Source of the DNA: Phoronis australis
Taxonomy: Eukaryota; Phoronida; Phoronidae
Assembly (NCBI GenBank): GCA_002633005.1
Contig: NMRA01000988.1
Location: 42,664-77,399, forward strand
Direction of reading: 5' to 3'
DNA length: 34,736 bases
In this document: piece after piece, positions 22,030 through 31,473 of the stretch
How positions within the stretch are numbered: position 1 is the first letter of the stretch
Layout: the number at the start of each line of letters is the position of its first letter
The notes under the pieces: generated by a model
Told to the model about the DNA's origin: nothing
Database searches by the model: none
What the model saw: the letters and a program-made list of their open reading frames with translations, nothing else
Translations under genes and position numbers: made by a program

Positions 22030-23060
22030 TAACGCAATTGCGTATACGCACTTACAACTCTGCACGTTGTGGATGCATGTGCATAGTGAAATATAGGGGC
22101 ATTACATTGCATAGAAGTCTCATCCTTTGCGTGAAAGAGAGAGATGTCCCTGGTAACTATGAAAGAGCAAGAGTGAGAGTAAGAATATCAACTTAAAACT
22201 GCACCTAATGTACACAATGTTGCACCTAATGACCTCGAAGTTCGTGACTGAATTTTCTTTACAATCGAAAACTAAATGCATGATTATGTAAGGTCTAGCT
22301 CAAAAATCACTTTTGCACTTAATGACCTTTGCCCGGGAATTCGGTGCCCTTGATCGGATTTAAATTTAACGTAAACTTCGCATTCAGATCTGTAGTGATT
22401 GCTTGTTATCAAAATTTGGAAAGTCTATCTACAAACCTGCAGGAGAAGAAGCAATTTGATGGAATGCATCCCTTGACCCATTTTGGGTCAATCCGGTGCA
22501 TTTTGAGTTAATATCATGTGATCAATAGAATTTGATCGACACTGGTTTAACCACCATGAATATAAATGCTCTCCCTAATGCATCATTTATGTACACGCTG
22601 ATTGAAAATGTCTTACATTTAACAGAAAACTTCACTTAGTGACCCCAAAGTTGCACCTAATGAACCCAAAGCTTGTAACTGAACTTCCTTTTTGAATGGT
22701 AACCATATACATGATTAAGAAAGTTCTAGCTCAAAAATCAATTTTGCACTTAATGACCTTTGACCTGGAAACTCGGTTCCCTTGATCCGATTGCAATTCC
22801 AAATAAATTTTGGATGCAGATCTCTAGTGCCTACTTGATAACAAAATTCGAATTCGAAGAGTCTATCTAAAAAACTGTAGAAGCATTTTGACAAAATGCA
22901 CTCCTTGACCCGTTTCAGGTAATCCTAGTGCAATTTGGGTAAAAAAATATAATCAATATAAATCCCTTAACTATCGTATCAATCAAAATGAATATTATTG
23001 TTCTAAATGAGTGAATGTAAGAGTAATAACAAAATGAAAAGGAAGAATAAGAATAAGAAT
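22030..23060 (+). repeat. D-F-F-E module, copy 3
   Basis: Begins with AACGCAATTGCGTATACGCA (palindrome CGCAATTGCG at 22033-22042). It contains two F monomers with AACCACCATGAATATAAATG near 22550 and a perfect TGACCTTTGACCT at 22754-22766, then an E block. Confidence 0.85.
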
Positions 23061-23080
23061 AAGAATAAGAATAAGAAGAT
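23042..23080 (+). repeat. (AAGAAT)n microsatellite
   Basis: Six-base units AAGAAT/GAATAA are repeated about six times at the end of the last E block. The same purine-rich spacer recurs at shorter length at other unit borders in the array. Confidence 0.9.
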
Positions 23081-23096
23081 AAAATACGTAGAACAG

Positions 23097-23776
23097 TTTT
23101 AAAGCCTTTTTATTTCATAACGGCTGAGTTGACTGTCCTTTTCACACCAGAAATCCACTGGTCAATATTCCTGACAAACAAAATTGTGATTTCTTCTTGC
23201 GTCCCGCGTCTCGTGCGTCTCCTATTCTTTTCCGTGCGTACGACTTCCCGGAAGTTTTACCAGCGCCACCTGGTTAATATCGTTTGCAACAGCGCCACCA
23301 CTCTCCTACGCAGCGAGTTAAGGTTCACTAAATCCGATTCCTGACACAAACACAAAAAAACACCTGAATTAGTTTCTCAAACTTTAATTACAAATAATTT
23401 AAAACTGCTCTCTAACTAAGAACATGACAGCTAACACATGACTCTGCTTTGACCTATGTAGCGCGTGAAGCTTGCACGCGCGCACTTGGCACTGTCACCA
23501 CGTGAAGATAGTTGCAATCCAAGTGGAGCGCTGCATAGTCACTGGTCGTCTGCGCTATACGGGTACAGCTCAGCAAGACCGCACGGGCTATTACTCAGTA
23601 ATTTTGTAAATTTAGCTGAAATGATTAATCTGAAGGCAACAGAACGTTTGTTAGGATTATCCGCTCTTACAACATTTTTACCGTCACTTAGCTCTGAAAA
23701 GTGCTACGCGTTCCAACTACGTGTGGGGACTGGAATCATGAGGTAAGATTAACCGCCCAACCCGTTTGTCTGTCGT
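23097..23776. other. Unique sequence after the array; possible minus-strand 3' end
   Basis: GC and CpG rise between 23180 and 23720. A minus-strand AATAAA (plus TTTATT, 23109-23114) sits at the array border and could end a minus-strand transcript. The 93-codon plus frame at 23465-23746 ends beside a GTAAGA donor-like word (23742), but its residues show no domain and I leave it unassigned. Confidence 0.3.
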
Positions 23777-23902
23777 AATAAACGCCTATGTTCGGTTAAC
23801 CCCCCACCCGCGATTTCTTGAAATTTCACGTTTAAGCGCCCATGTCTGGTTAACCGCCCACCCCGAATTTTTGGGTTCGCCAATTTAAACGCCCAGGGCG
23901 TT
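23777..23902. repeat. Palindrome-family copies, left cluster
   Basis: Three degenerate copies of AATAAACGCCCANGGGCGTTTA: AATAAACGCCTATGTTCGG (23777), TTTAAGCGCCCATGTCTGG (23831) and TTTAAACGCCCAGGGCGTTAA (23884). They alternate with GGTTAACCGCCCACCCC words at about 60-base intervals. The same family appears at 24764-25124 in better condition. Confidence 0.55.
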
Positions 23903-24178
23903 AACCCGAACGTTCACGGTATAACCACATTTCTGCACTATCAACGATATTTTTCTGTCTATGAAACCAATCACTTCGTCAATTTCTGAATAATTATTAC
24001 GACGTGCGAAACCTAGTCTTGACAACAAACAACGAAGGTGCCTAACGCTAACAATGATACCAAAGCGATATCTGAGCAACAGCCCTAAGTTGAAAAGATA
24101 TCTACCAGTTTTATCTCTATCCAAACGGAATATTCTTGGTAACAGAAAACAAGGCCTATCATATAAGACCAATTTCAT
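23885..24178 (-). pseudogene. N-terminal remnant of an integrase-type transposase
   Basis: A 97-codon minus-strand frame contains FGIIVSVRHLRCLLSRLGFA followed by RRNNYSEIDEVIGFID. This is the pattern I associate with the helix-turn-helix segment that precedes the integrase (DDE) core in invertebrate and fish transposons of the Ginger/IS3EU type (short-helix SVRHLRRLLxRLGLxRRN, then DIDEV). Downstream, in the minus direction, no integrase core is found, and the palindrome cluster overlaps the end. It therefore looks like a decayed, truncated copy. The family assignment is from memory of motifs. Confidence 0.5.
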
Positions 24179-24587
24179 AACAGTAAGAGGCGGAATTTAA
24201 TTTTTGTTTTTAGCCAGAAAAACTAATAGTACTGCAGTTTTAAGCGGAAAGAACCTCAGGCACGTAAATCTGTTGTGGCGTGATAAATCTAAGTTCTGTC
24301 CATTTCTCAGGTCATTTTATCTGAAGTGTTGACAGATGGGAGTTCTTAGCATGAGCGTTGTCATTGATATTTTGTTGCTATGATGCTTCCTAATAGCTCT
24401 ACTGACTGTGTGAGTCAAGATTGTAAAAGGCCTTATTACTTGTCCTGATGATAATGTTTAAGACATCGGAACATGTTGAAGTTGAAAATTATCGTTGTTT
24501 TTGTTAATATTGTCACTTACTCATCTACGTTGAGACCAGACAGGATCGCTTGTGCTTTTACAAACATTGAAAGTTGAGTTATTTGTC

Positions 24588-24773
24588 TTATTGCGTAAAA
24601 TGTTGAAACATTTCCAGTGCAACTGCCATTTCAATTATTTGATAAAGTGATATGCCCATCACAGTGTCATTGCTAAGAAGTATGAGGTCTTCAGGAGTAG
24701 GATTGAAAGGTTCACTTAAGTAAAACTGTTGGAGTGCTGTATTAGGACCGGGAATTTCCGTGGATAAGCCCAT
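24588..24773 (-). CDS. Small minus-strand frame, unassigned
   Basis: Sixty-one codons read MGLSTEIPGPNTALQQFYLS, then EPFNPTPEDLILLSNDTVMG and an amphipathic tail ending FQHFTQ. The residues look more protein-like than other short frames here. It lies about 400 bases upstream, in the minus direction, of the transposase remnant and might be an earlier part of the same element. No domain is recognised; chance remains possible. Confidence 0.22.
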   Translation of the reverse strand: MGLSTEIPGPNTALQQFYLSEPFNPTPEDLILLSNDTVMGISLYQIIEMAVALEMFQHFTQ

Positions 24774-25124
24774 GGGCGTGTATTCAGAAAATGAAAATTT
24801 TCAGACGTTTTAGCAACACCAAATAAACACCCAGGTGTTTATTCGGAAAGTCATAGTTTTGCTGACTTTGACACTCTTTACTTGAAACAGTGTTTTTAAA
24901 TTTTATGTTAATAAATGCATGATTTACCAACCCCTTGCTCGTTTTTATAAGTGATAAATGCACCACAAAACTGAATGTGTGACAAAATGTTGATGCTGAG
25001 TGGGCTTTTAAGAGTAAAATTTCCAAATAAACACCCCAGTGTCTGAACACATGACACCAGAAGTATTATGAACGCCCATGGGCGTTTATTTGGCATAATT
25101 TTCCGAATAAACGCCCATGGGCAT
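24764..25124. repeat. Cluster of AAACGCCCATGGGCGTTT palindromes
   Basis: Five copies: ATAAGCCCATGGGCGTGTAT (24764), AAATAAACACCCAGGTGTTT (24821), AAATAAACACCCCAGTGTCT (25025), AACGCCCATGGGCGTT (25071-25086, a perfect 16-bp palindrome) and AATAAACGCCCATGGGCATT (25107). Several are followed by ATTCGGAAA or preceded by TTCCGAATAA. The common plan is TTCCGAATAAACGCCC, centre, then its inverse, so each complete copy is a dyad of about 30 bases. Confidence 0.7.
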
Positions 25125-25490
25125 TTCATCGGTTGGAGGGGGTTTGACAGGAGAGCCCACAACCGAGGCCCGTGGCAGTTATGGGGGCTCGTCGGAGGAG
25201 GAAAAAACAGAAAACGGCGCACCAAAAAAAAGTGCATTCAATTTAGTTTGAAACGTGTTTTTATCCAAACTACTTCGAGTATTCGTCGTGAGAATCACGA
25301 TTTATTAGTCAAGATCAGTGGGCATTTGAAAACAGTCTTCGTTGATAGAATCGAGATTCCGAGATAATTAAGCTGGGATCTCGATATCCTGAGATAATTA
25401 AAAAAGAAGCACGCAATGTGATCTTTGGGCCATCGAAGCATTTACAGTCTACGGTGACACTCTTTTTTATTATTTAATGTTACCTTTCAG
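25125..25490. other. Unassigned stretch
   Basis: A 99-codon plus frame (25068-25367) begins inside the palindrome cluster and is basic but has no recognisable domain. At 25340-25400 GAGATTCCGAGATAATTA and CGATATCCTGAGATAATTA form a short direct repeat. Nothing else is supported. Confidence 0.3.
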
Positions 25491-25539
25491 GAGAAGTTAA
25501 TCAAATACAACTCGGCATGTACGCAGTCGATGGATTCAG
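25491..25539 (+). CDS. Candidate short exon (phase 0 to 1)
   Basis: Borders are TTACCTTTCAG (acceptor ending 25490) and GTGTGT (donor from 25540). The 49 bases read EKLIKYNSACTQSMDS plus one base in phase 0. The alternative phase EVNQIQLGMYAVDGF is also open, so phase is uncertain. The first phase joins correctly to the next candidate exon at 25839. Product unknown; such short blocks can arise by chance. Confidence 0.25.
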
Positions 25540-25838
25540 GTGTGTTTACCGTACTTTGAGAAATGATCCCCCAACGTATGAAACATCTACAGCTTTTATC
25601 ACTGTGTAGACGTAATAGGAAAATATAAATGAAATTAGCTTGGCGATTCCAGCTAAAATTTTGCAAAGCAATGTCAATGAACATACTTAGCCCCCAAGAA
25701 TTCCTTGTTTAGTTGTATATTGCTTACCATCCCTTTAGTAATATTCCTGACAATATTTTATGTCATTTTTAGGCTTCTTACGTTTGTGGTATATTTTTAT
25801 AGTCCAAGCTAGTAATGGTGTTTTTCATGATTGCACAG
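25540..25838. other. Probable intron or spacer
   Basis: AT-rich; no coding signal apart from the flanking candidate exons. Confidence 0.25.
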
Positions 25839-25897
25839 GATTAGGTGCGTCACTTTGGAGATCCCCACCAAGAGAAGAAGTTGGACAACATTACCAG
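25839..25897 (+). CDS. Candidate short exon with GC donor (phase 1 to 0)
   Basis: The acceptor TGATTGCACAG ends at 25838. The 59 bases read LGASLWRSPPREEVGQHYQ after two bases that complete a Gly codon with the previous exon. The donor would be the rarer GC type (CAG|GCAAGT at 25898), which otherwise matches the consensus well. Ending in phase 0, it could join the exon that starts at 26963. Confidence 0.25.
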
Positions 25898-26389
25898 GCA
25901 AGTACATACAAAAATACTTCCAAAAGTCGGACAAGCACAAGTCGGACAACGTTCGCAGTTCTGTTGTTCGTGCATTGATTCTTAAAATACATGTAGGTCA
26001 GCATTATGTAAGTCAGGGCTCTTAATGAAGGGTGTTCGATACAAATCTCCTAATAATCGTAAAGCAGTTGTTTCATTATGACATGGTATTAGTTTTTAAA
26101 ACATAAAAATAACACCGTGCAACGAAACTTATCAGTTTTATCAGGATTTGAATCATTAATTTAACTACATCTGGCCTTTCAGTAAACAATGCAAATGTTG
26201 AATTTTTGACCTGCATCAGATGCAGGGAGTTGAAAATACGTTTATGCATGGGTACCGTACAGAGTGTTTTTATATGTCATCAATTAGTTCATCCGTCTTG
26301 TTGGAGGGCAAACAATTCAGTGCGGTAGTGGTAGCGCGAAACAAAGACACAGTTCCTGGGCCGCGCCCATGATTTTGAGTTAGGGGGCC

Positions 26390-26484
26390 AGGGCAGAGTA
26401 TTAGCCCGGATTTTGGAATCTGGAAGAGCTTTAGGGGGGGGGGGGGNGGGGCTTAGCCCCCTTTCCCCCCTAAGTCCGCCACTG
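26390..26484 (-). mobile_element. hAT-like transposon end with long G run
   Basis: On the minus strand the sequence starts CAGTGGCGGACTTAGGGGGG at 26484, matching hAT-type terminal sequences. The internal G run (26434-26446, a base called N at 26447, then four more G) is of uncertain length. It is related to the element at 1765. The other end and a target duplication were not identified. Confidence 0.5.
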
Positions 26485-26962
26485 ATTTCTTAGCTGAATT
26501 CTCGCAGAATTTAATCAGTATAGTCGTGGTGAGTTTTGTGCTATAGGTGGCTTCTAGTGCGGGGTTGATAGCGATGTTAAGTAGTTCTATCATCTTCCAA
26601 TAATTATTGACCATCGAGAAGGAAAAAACAAAGAGTTGTCTCTGAATAGGGCAGTCGAACTGTTTTTTTTTCGTTTTGAAGAAATTCTTCAATATCTTCG
26701 AAAAGATAATGCATGCCACAAAACCGAAATAATAAATAAATCTAAATCGGCTTAAGCAGTACAAAGTTATTTCAATTTTTGTGACGAAATTTGGGTCATT
26801 TGTTGGGATCGCGTCCGCCAGCTTGGACTACAGCAGCATTAGTTACGAGTTTAAAACTGTCTATAAATTACTTTCACAATTTTACTGAGAAATTGAGTGA
26901 GACATGTTTTTACCCACTGTTCTGTGGGAGTTAATATTTTTCACCAGAATGTAGTTACGCAG
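26485..26962. other. Unassigned stretch
   Basis: A 103-codon minus frame (26453-26764) starts in the hydrophobic FRFIYYFGFVACIIF style of AT-rich chance frames and runs into the G-rich transposon end. No gene is supported. Confidence 0.35.
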
Positions 26963-27063
26963 ATGTCATTTACCGAGAGATCAAGAACTTACAATTCGAA
27001 CACCGACAACATCGCGACTTTAACTGAAGTGAAAAACATGATCAACCGGCTACCTTGTAATTG
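26963..27063 (+). CDS. Candidate exon, paralogue of 1-74
   Basis: After GTTACGCAG (ending 26962) the frame opens at ATG: MSFTERSRTYNS, then NTDNIATLTEVKNMINRLPC and N. It ends at a GTGAAG donor (from 27064) in phase 2, exactly as in the copy at 1-74. Duplication of both the frame and the donor supports an exon, although the following 100 bases are also duplicated and the changes are mainly non-synonymous. It could be a first coding exon or an internal exon starting in phase 0 after 25897. No domain recognised. Confidence 0.4.
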
Positions 27064-29571
27064 GTGAAGATTTAACTATGATTTTAATAAACTCTGTTAT
27101 AAAAAACAACGATGTGCACTTTTCAGAATATTGCGATAAAATATAAGGGCTTTTCTAATTACTTCACTGTGAATTGTCCACGCAGTTGAAATGCGTCAAA
27201 CTTCTTTTGCACTTGCAACGCTTTGGCTATAATTGTTTAACTATTGGTGTATTGTTTATAAGGGTGGTTGGGGTCTCAAAAACGGCGAAGAATATTTATT
27301 GTAATTTAAGTTAAAATTTCACAAAAATAAGTCTTGGTGAAAAAATAAAAAATCTTTATCCAGATTCCAAAAACACCTTGCCCCGTCTCTTTGTTCCCCT
27401 GTATCTATGTTCCCCGTCTCGATTTTCCCCGTTCCGAAGCAGGAAATTTTTACGGGTCTGTGTCTCCGATAATTGTCAGTAGTGGTCGTACGCAAGCCGA
27501 TCACAAGCAGCTAACAACTCGCAATAACTAGTCTTCTATCATTGACCACCGCCATTGCTTGTCATCCAACATGTCGCACTTCCGGGTGCTGGTGGTGTTA
27601 TTTCAAAGACTCTATAATAACAACAATAACAATAACAATAACAATAATAATAATTATAATAACAACAACAATAACAACAACAATAATAATACAGTATCTA
27701 TAAGTGCATATTTATTTGTCTGTTGAAAAGTCTTCTTTTTGGCCAGGTATGTTTTGCGGGAGACTTATTTCAGTGGGACAAACGTGTCGTGTACTTGGCC
27801 CATCATATAAGACGGCTTCCACTAAACTCGGTAGAAATTTCTCTGTCTGATTGGTTACCACTTGTGCAAGTTTCCTGCTCTTGAATTCTGGATTAAGTGC
27901 TCTTAATTAATGTTAATAACATGTCACTTTCAGCCTAAATTGTTGTTATAAAGTGTGCAATTGCATATGCCTTGTTGGATGGACATGGCGCGTTAGGACA
28001 AACAAGGAGTATCATGGTCACAAGGAAACACCTACACCTCTATGACTGGCGACATTTGCCTTTACATGCTGTCCTGACTACGGCAATTCATGGAAGCAAG
28101 TTTCCTGCAAGAAAAGCGAAATCACGCAAGAGCACGCAAAACCAATCGAATGAAAATAGTGTTTTGACGAAGGTGTCAGAATCTTACATAGTGTTCACGT
28201 TACTTCTGTTCGCAAAAGGTGGAGCAGTTATCCTTTGACTGCTTTATATACATGTATCACCAAGAGATGGGACAGCTTTTGGTAGTTAGATGACAACTAA
28301 CTCACGCACTGGCTGTGCTCTAATCTGTTTAGACTTCACCACCAAGTGGAGTGGTGATTGCTTGTAAGGTGACAAGCAAATAACAGCTGTTAGTTTTTAG
28401 CTGCTCTCCCTACTTCCTTACCTCCCTGCCTCCCTGACGCCCTGCCTCCCTCCCTCCATTCCCATTGGTTTGTATGCCCACCTATGTAAAAACAATTTTT
28501 AAAATTTCTTTCCATAGTAAGACCAAACACCAACTTTGTGTTCGTGAGACAGTCGGGAAATAAGAATTGTCGCGAAATTTTACCAATAGTATTTAGGAGT
28601 GATGTCCCTTGTGTTCTTTGGATTGCGTTCGTGACCTTGCTTGTGCAAAGGTAGGACCGCTCGTTGGGCAGTACACCTGAAGAGTGTACCAATCAGAAAA
28701 TCAAATTTGTGGAACTCCTTTGCAATTACGTCTTGCCCAAGTGATTTAATTTTCAGCTCCCTGACGACTTTTCTAATCGCTTCGTAATTTATACATTTAT
28801 TTAGTGAACGTAGATTGTCATTGGGTTTGTCTCTTACACAGCTGCTATGAAGACCATGATTGTTCTTAGTTTGCCTGATATTATCGGTAAAAGGCGGATA
28901 CCCTTGTGTCAGTTAGATATAATAAATGATTAAAGCAGCCAAACTGCTCATATCCTGGGATGTTTGGTTCATTCGCCGACCTAGATGCCAGATAGATAAC
29001 GAACATGAAGACATTGTTTCTTCAATAGCAGATTTTTCGATTTAGTGCATAAAAATGACGGGTTAATAAAAAAAATCACGTGTATAAGCCGGACAGTGCT
29101 GCCACCTCGAACTTGATTTCAATCTCGTTTATCTCCATACATGTTTCCAAAACACCTGTTCCTAGGTTTTGCTTGTTGCCTTGCAAACAGTCCACCAATT
29201 TCCAAATTTTTTAGTGATTTATCCACCGTAAAACTAGGAGAACTGCCACCATCTATGTTTTTTAAATGGCGAGGAGTAAGGTTGCGGAAAAATGAAGACA
29301 AAATTTTTTTTGTATCTGTATTTAACTTGTTGTAAACTACAACTGTTTGGAATATGTCTCGACAATTTACACTCGTGCAAAGTAGGGTTTAAAACATTTC
29401 TTAGATAAGGTTGAATTTAGGGAGGTATACAAAACAAGAAACGGATCTTTAGGCATAAGCACAACCGTTTTGTAACGGAACAGCCCACATTTACGCACGT
29501 AGATTTTTCTCAAGTGCTTGGCGCAAAGCCCCATGCACTTAGTTCGGCCTTTGGTGCAGATTCACTTACAG
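27064..29571. other. Spacer or introns with weak coding hints
   Basis: Nothing is strong enough to call. A plus frame of 88 codons at 27972-28238 includes HLHLYDWRHLPLHAVLTTAI but begins at TTG. A minus frame without ATG at about 28909-28591 includes INYEAIRKVVRELKIKSLGQ. A short block TSPPSGVVIACK at 28333-28368 has AG and GTGACA borders. At 27370-27440 the word TTCCCCGT recurs in a loose tandem. A CACTTCCGGG ETS-like word lies at 27577. Overlapping frames at 29119-29335 on both strands cannot be decided. Confidence 0.3.
27614..27691 (+). repeat. (AAC)n/(AAT)n microsatellite
   Basis: Mixed runs of AAT, AAC and AACAAT fill 27614-27691. Confidence 0.95.
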
Positions 29572-29600
29572 ATGCGTTTTTGTACAAGTTCGCGTATGAG
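29572..29600 (+). CDS. Micro-exon of 29 nt (phase 1 to 0)
   Basis: Borders are TTCACTTACAG and GTAAGG. The 29 bases read AFLYKFAYE after two bases that complete a codon, and end in phase 0, which is the only phase open in the next exon. In unit 2 the acceptor AG is lost (TTTACAT) while the donor stays. In unit 3 the acceptor stays but the donor is GTTAGG. In unit 4 the region after it is deleted. Only unit 1 can therefore use this exon normally. Confidence 0.45.
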
Positions 29601-29825
29601 GTAAGGTTGTAGGTACGTGCTCGTTTGATCTATGGTAAAGCAGTTATTGAAATTATTTCAAGATAATATGTACACGAAAGACCAAACTGGTTTGTATTTG
29701 TTTCTCGGTCGGATATTCAAGATGAGTAGATGGGGGTGGTTATTGCACTGATCATTGGACAATATGTTTAAAACTTTGTAAAACTTATTCCTGTTTTCAT
29801 TTCATTGTCACGAAAACCGATACAG

Positions 29826-29853
29826 GGCGCAGAACAACAATTGGAAGATGAAG
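29826..29853 (+). CDS. 28-nt acidic micro-exon, copy 1
   Basis: Borders are AAAACCGATACAG and GTATGT. It reads GAEQQLEDE plus one base; the other two phases hit a stop after joining to the next exon. The exon is present with the same length and intact borders in all four units. Together with the 89-nt exon it makes 117 nt, a multiple of three. Confidence 0.6.
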
Positions 29854-30464
29854 GTATGTTTGAAAACTTTATTCTATCCTCGAACTTTTGGAATGCTCTT
29901 CGTTTCGTGATGACGAACGGATATTTATTTACTAGAGTAAAATCTTTTATTTACTAGATAAAAAACCTCTTATTTACTAAATGAAAACCTCTTGTTTGTA
30001 AGACATTAAGCACATTTCTCTGTTTAAGCGTCAATGACACCAATTAAGGACCTAAAGCTTATTTCGTCAGCGAAAGTGTAGCATCATTTTGTTAGGCAAG
30101 TGGTATGTCTGAAAAACTTTATTTTATCCTTGAAATTTTGGAATGCACACCATCTCATGATGACGAACAGGTACTTATTTCCTAGATTAAGCCTTTGATG
30201 TGCTAGACTTAAAGTACATTTCTCTGTTCAAATACCGATGACATCAATTTAGGATCTAACGCAAATTTTGTCAGCGAAAGTGTAGCCTCATTTTCTTAGG
30301 CAAGTGGGCCTGAATTGCCATTAACATCGGTTCGTTTGTCAGAACGCACACTTACGCATATGTAGCACGAAACCTTGAAGAACGTATTGCAATAAGTTGA
30401 AGCAAATCATAAACGAAACAAGTGTTTATCTTGCACGGTTTTATTGCTTCTTTGATCTTTACAG

Positions 30465-30574
30465 ATATGAATCGTTCTAATGAAACTGTACCCAAAACTT
30501 TGGACGAATCAGAGGAAAGCAAGGATGAAGACAGCTTCAGCGAGTTGAACCAAGTAAAGAGCTTTAGCGTCTAA
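30465..30574 (+). CDS. Acidic C-terminal exon, copy 1
   Basis: The acceptor TTGATCTTTACAG ends at 30464. The exon reads DMNRSNETVPKTLDESEESK, then DEDSFSELNQ; at that point GTAAAG (30554) offers a donor after 89 nt. Read on, VKSFSV and TAA follow at 30572-30574, with AATAAA at 30588-30593, so this can be a true 3' terminal exon. Joined to the two upstream micro-exons, the tail reads AFLYKFAYE-GAEQQLEDE-DMNRSNETV onward. The segment is Ser/Glu/Asp-rich, like a disordered cytoplasmic or nuclear tail. The upstream gene is not resolved. Confidence 0.58.
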
Positions 30575-31415
30575 GTTACCTTGTCAAAATAAAGCCACTG
30601 AATATTTTACATGTACGCGGAAAGACCCAAATTAGATCTCTTTTAACTATTTTATAACTATTAGCATTTTTACGAACCACCAGTTAGTCAAGAATACTGA
30701 AGGCGGTCTTCATATTATGCTCGATTTGTGTATACTGATAGGGTTCGATTTGATTCCGAAATGACTATTGAAACTCTATGACATCTCAGCGGAAACACAT
30801 TCGAAGTACATCAATACTGTATACGGCCATATTTAAGCTCATATCCCTGTATCTGAAATTATGCATTTTTGAAAATACATTTGTCATATGTGAATTGAAC
30901 ATTGGTGCAATTGCTCTAAACGTCACTTAAAAGAGCAGACGAATGTTCTTGCATGGTTTGAGAATTTCCACTCTTATTGCTATCTCTTCCTGCTTTAAGT
31001 CAGTATCACCATTTTGTAACGAACAACTCAACATTTGTTCGCATGTCATCTCCAAACTTGCAACTCGTTTTTTCCTCAAGTGCTTGTCGCAAAGGCGCAT
31101 GCCCTTTTAAGAGCATGCACCCTTGAGCCAAGCACTTAACTTCGGGTTTTGGCGAAAATTTACATAGAGAGGCATGGTCCTGCACGTGCACCTATGCGGG
31201 TAAGGTTTATAGACCTGTGTTATATTATGGTTGGAATCATTTTAAGAAAAAAAAAGAAAACAAAACACCGAACTGTTTTGGTATTTTGAAAGCAGAACAC
31301 TTTCCCTGTGCGACATTTCAAGTTAAGTAGATGTGGGTTCATGGACTGGTCATAAGCCTAAAACTTTGTAAAACTTATTCCTGTTTTCATTTCATTGTCA
31401 CGAAAACCGATACAG

Positions 31416-31443
31416 GGCGCAGAACAACAATTGGAAGATGAAG
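31416..31443 (+). CDS. 28-nt acidic micro-exon, copy 2
   Basis: Identical to copy 1 (GAEQQLEDE) with the same acceptor and GTATGT donor. Confidence 0.5.
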
Positions 31444-31473
31444 GTATGTTTGAAAACTTTATTCTATCCTCNT

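Larger units (their letters stand above)
12028..23096. repeat. Composite higher-order satellite array, about 11 kb
   Basis: The whole stretch is built from related blocks that keep the same internal words. GCACYWAATGACC variants recur several dozen times, commonly as close pairs (GCACCTAATGACCCC then GCACYAAATGACCTG), and TCTAGCTCAAAAWTT precedes a GCACYTAATGACCTTTGACC word. Two module types alternate: 'A-B-C' units of about 1.2 kb that start with GAACTAGAAAG and a 25-bp dyad, and 'D-F-F-E' modules of 1.0-1.4 kb. Copies are diverged by point changes and small indels, so the array is not recent. The right edge is abrupt: the unit word TACGTAGAACAGT is cut at 23096. Minus-strand frames inside it that share MHRKRSISGK follow from the repeat and are not counted as genes. 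Confidence 0.9.
29468..31010 (+). repeat. Tandem exon block, unit 1
   Basis: First of four head-to-tail units that begin near TTTTGTAACG. It is the only unit with all three small exons intact (29572, 29826, 30465). Its first intron has an internal tandem duplication: the sequence from the donor at 29854 recurs from 30103, 249 bases later, ending near 30305. Three degenerate TTATTTACTAGA-type 23-24-base repeats lie at 29920-29995. Confidence 0.85.

Noticed and set aside
12028-23096. A CRISPR-like repeat-spacer array
   Set aside because: Repeats are long, diverged and nested, with no constant repeat separated by unique spacers; the host is eukaryotic.
25068-25367. 99-codon plus frame and several minus frames at 24784-25237
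   Set aside because: They start within or read through the palindrome cluster; the repeated PWAFI/GVYL words are translations of the repeat.
27972-28238. 88-codon plus frame
   Set aside because: It depends on a TTG start, has no consensus acceptor in phase, and no recognised domain.
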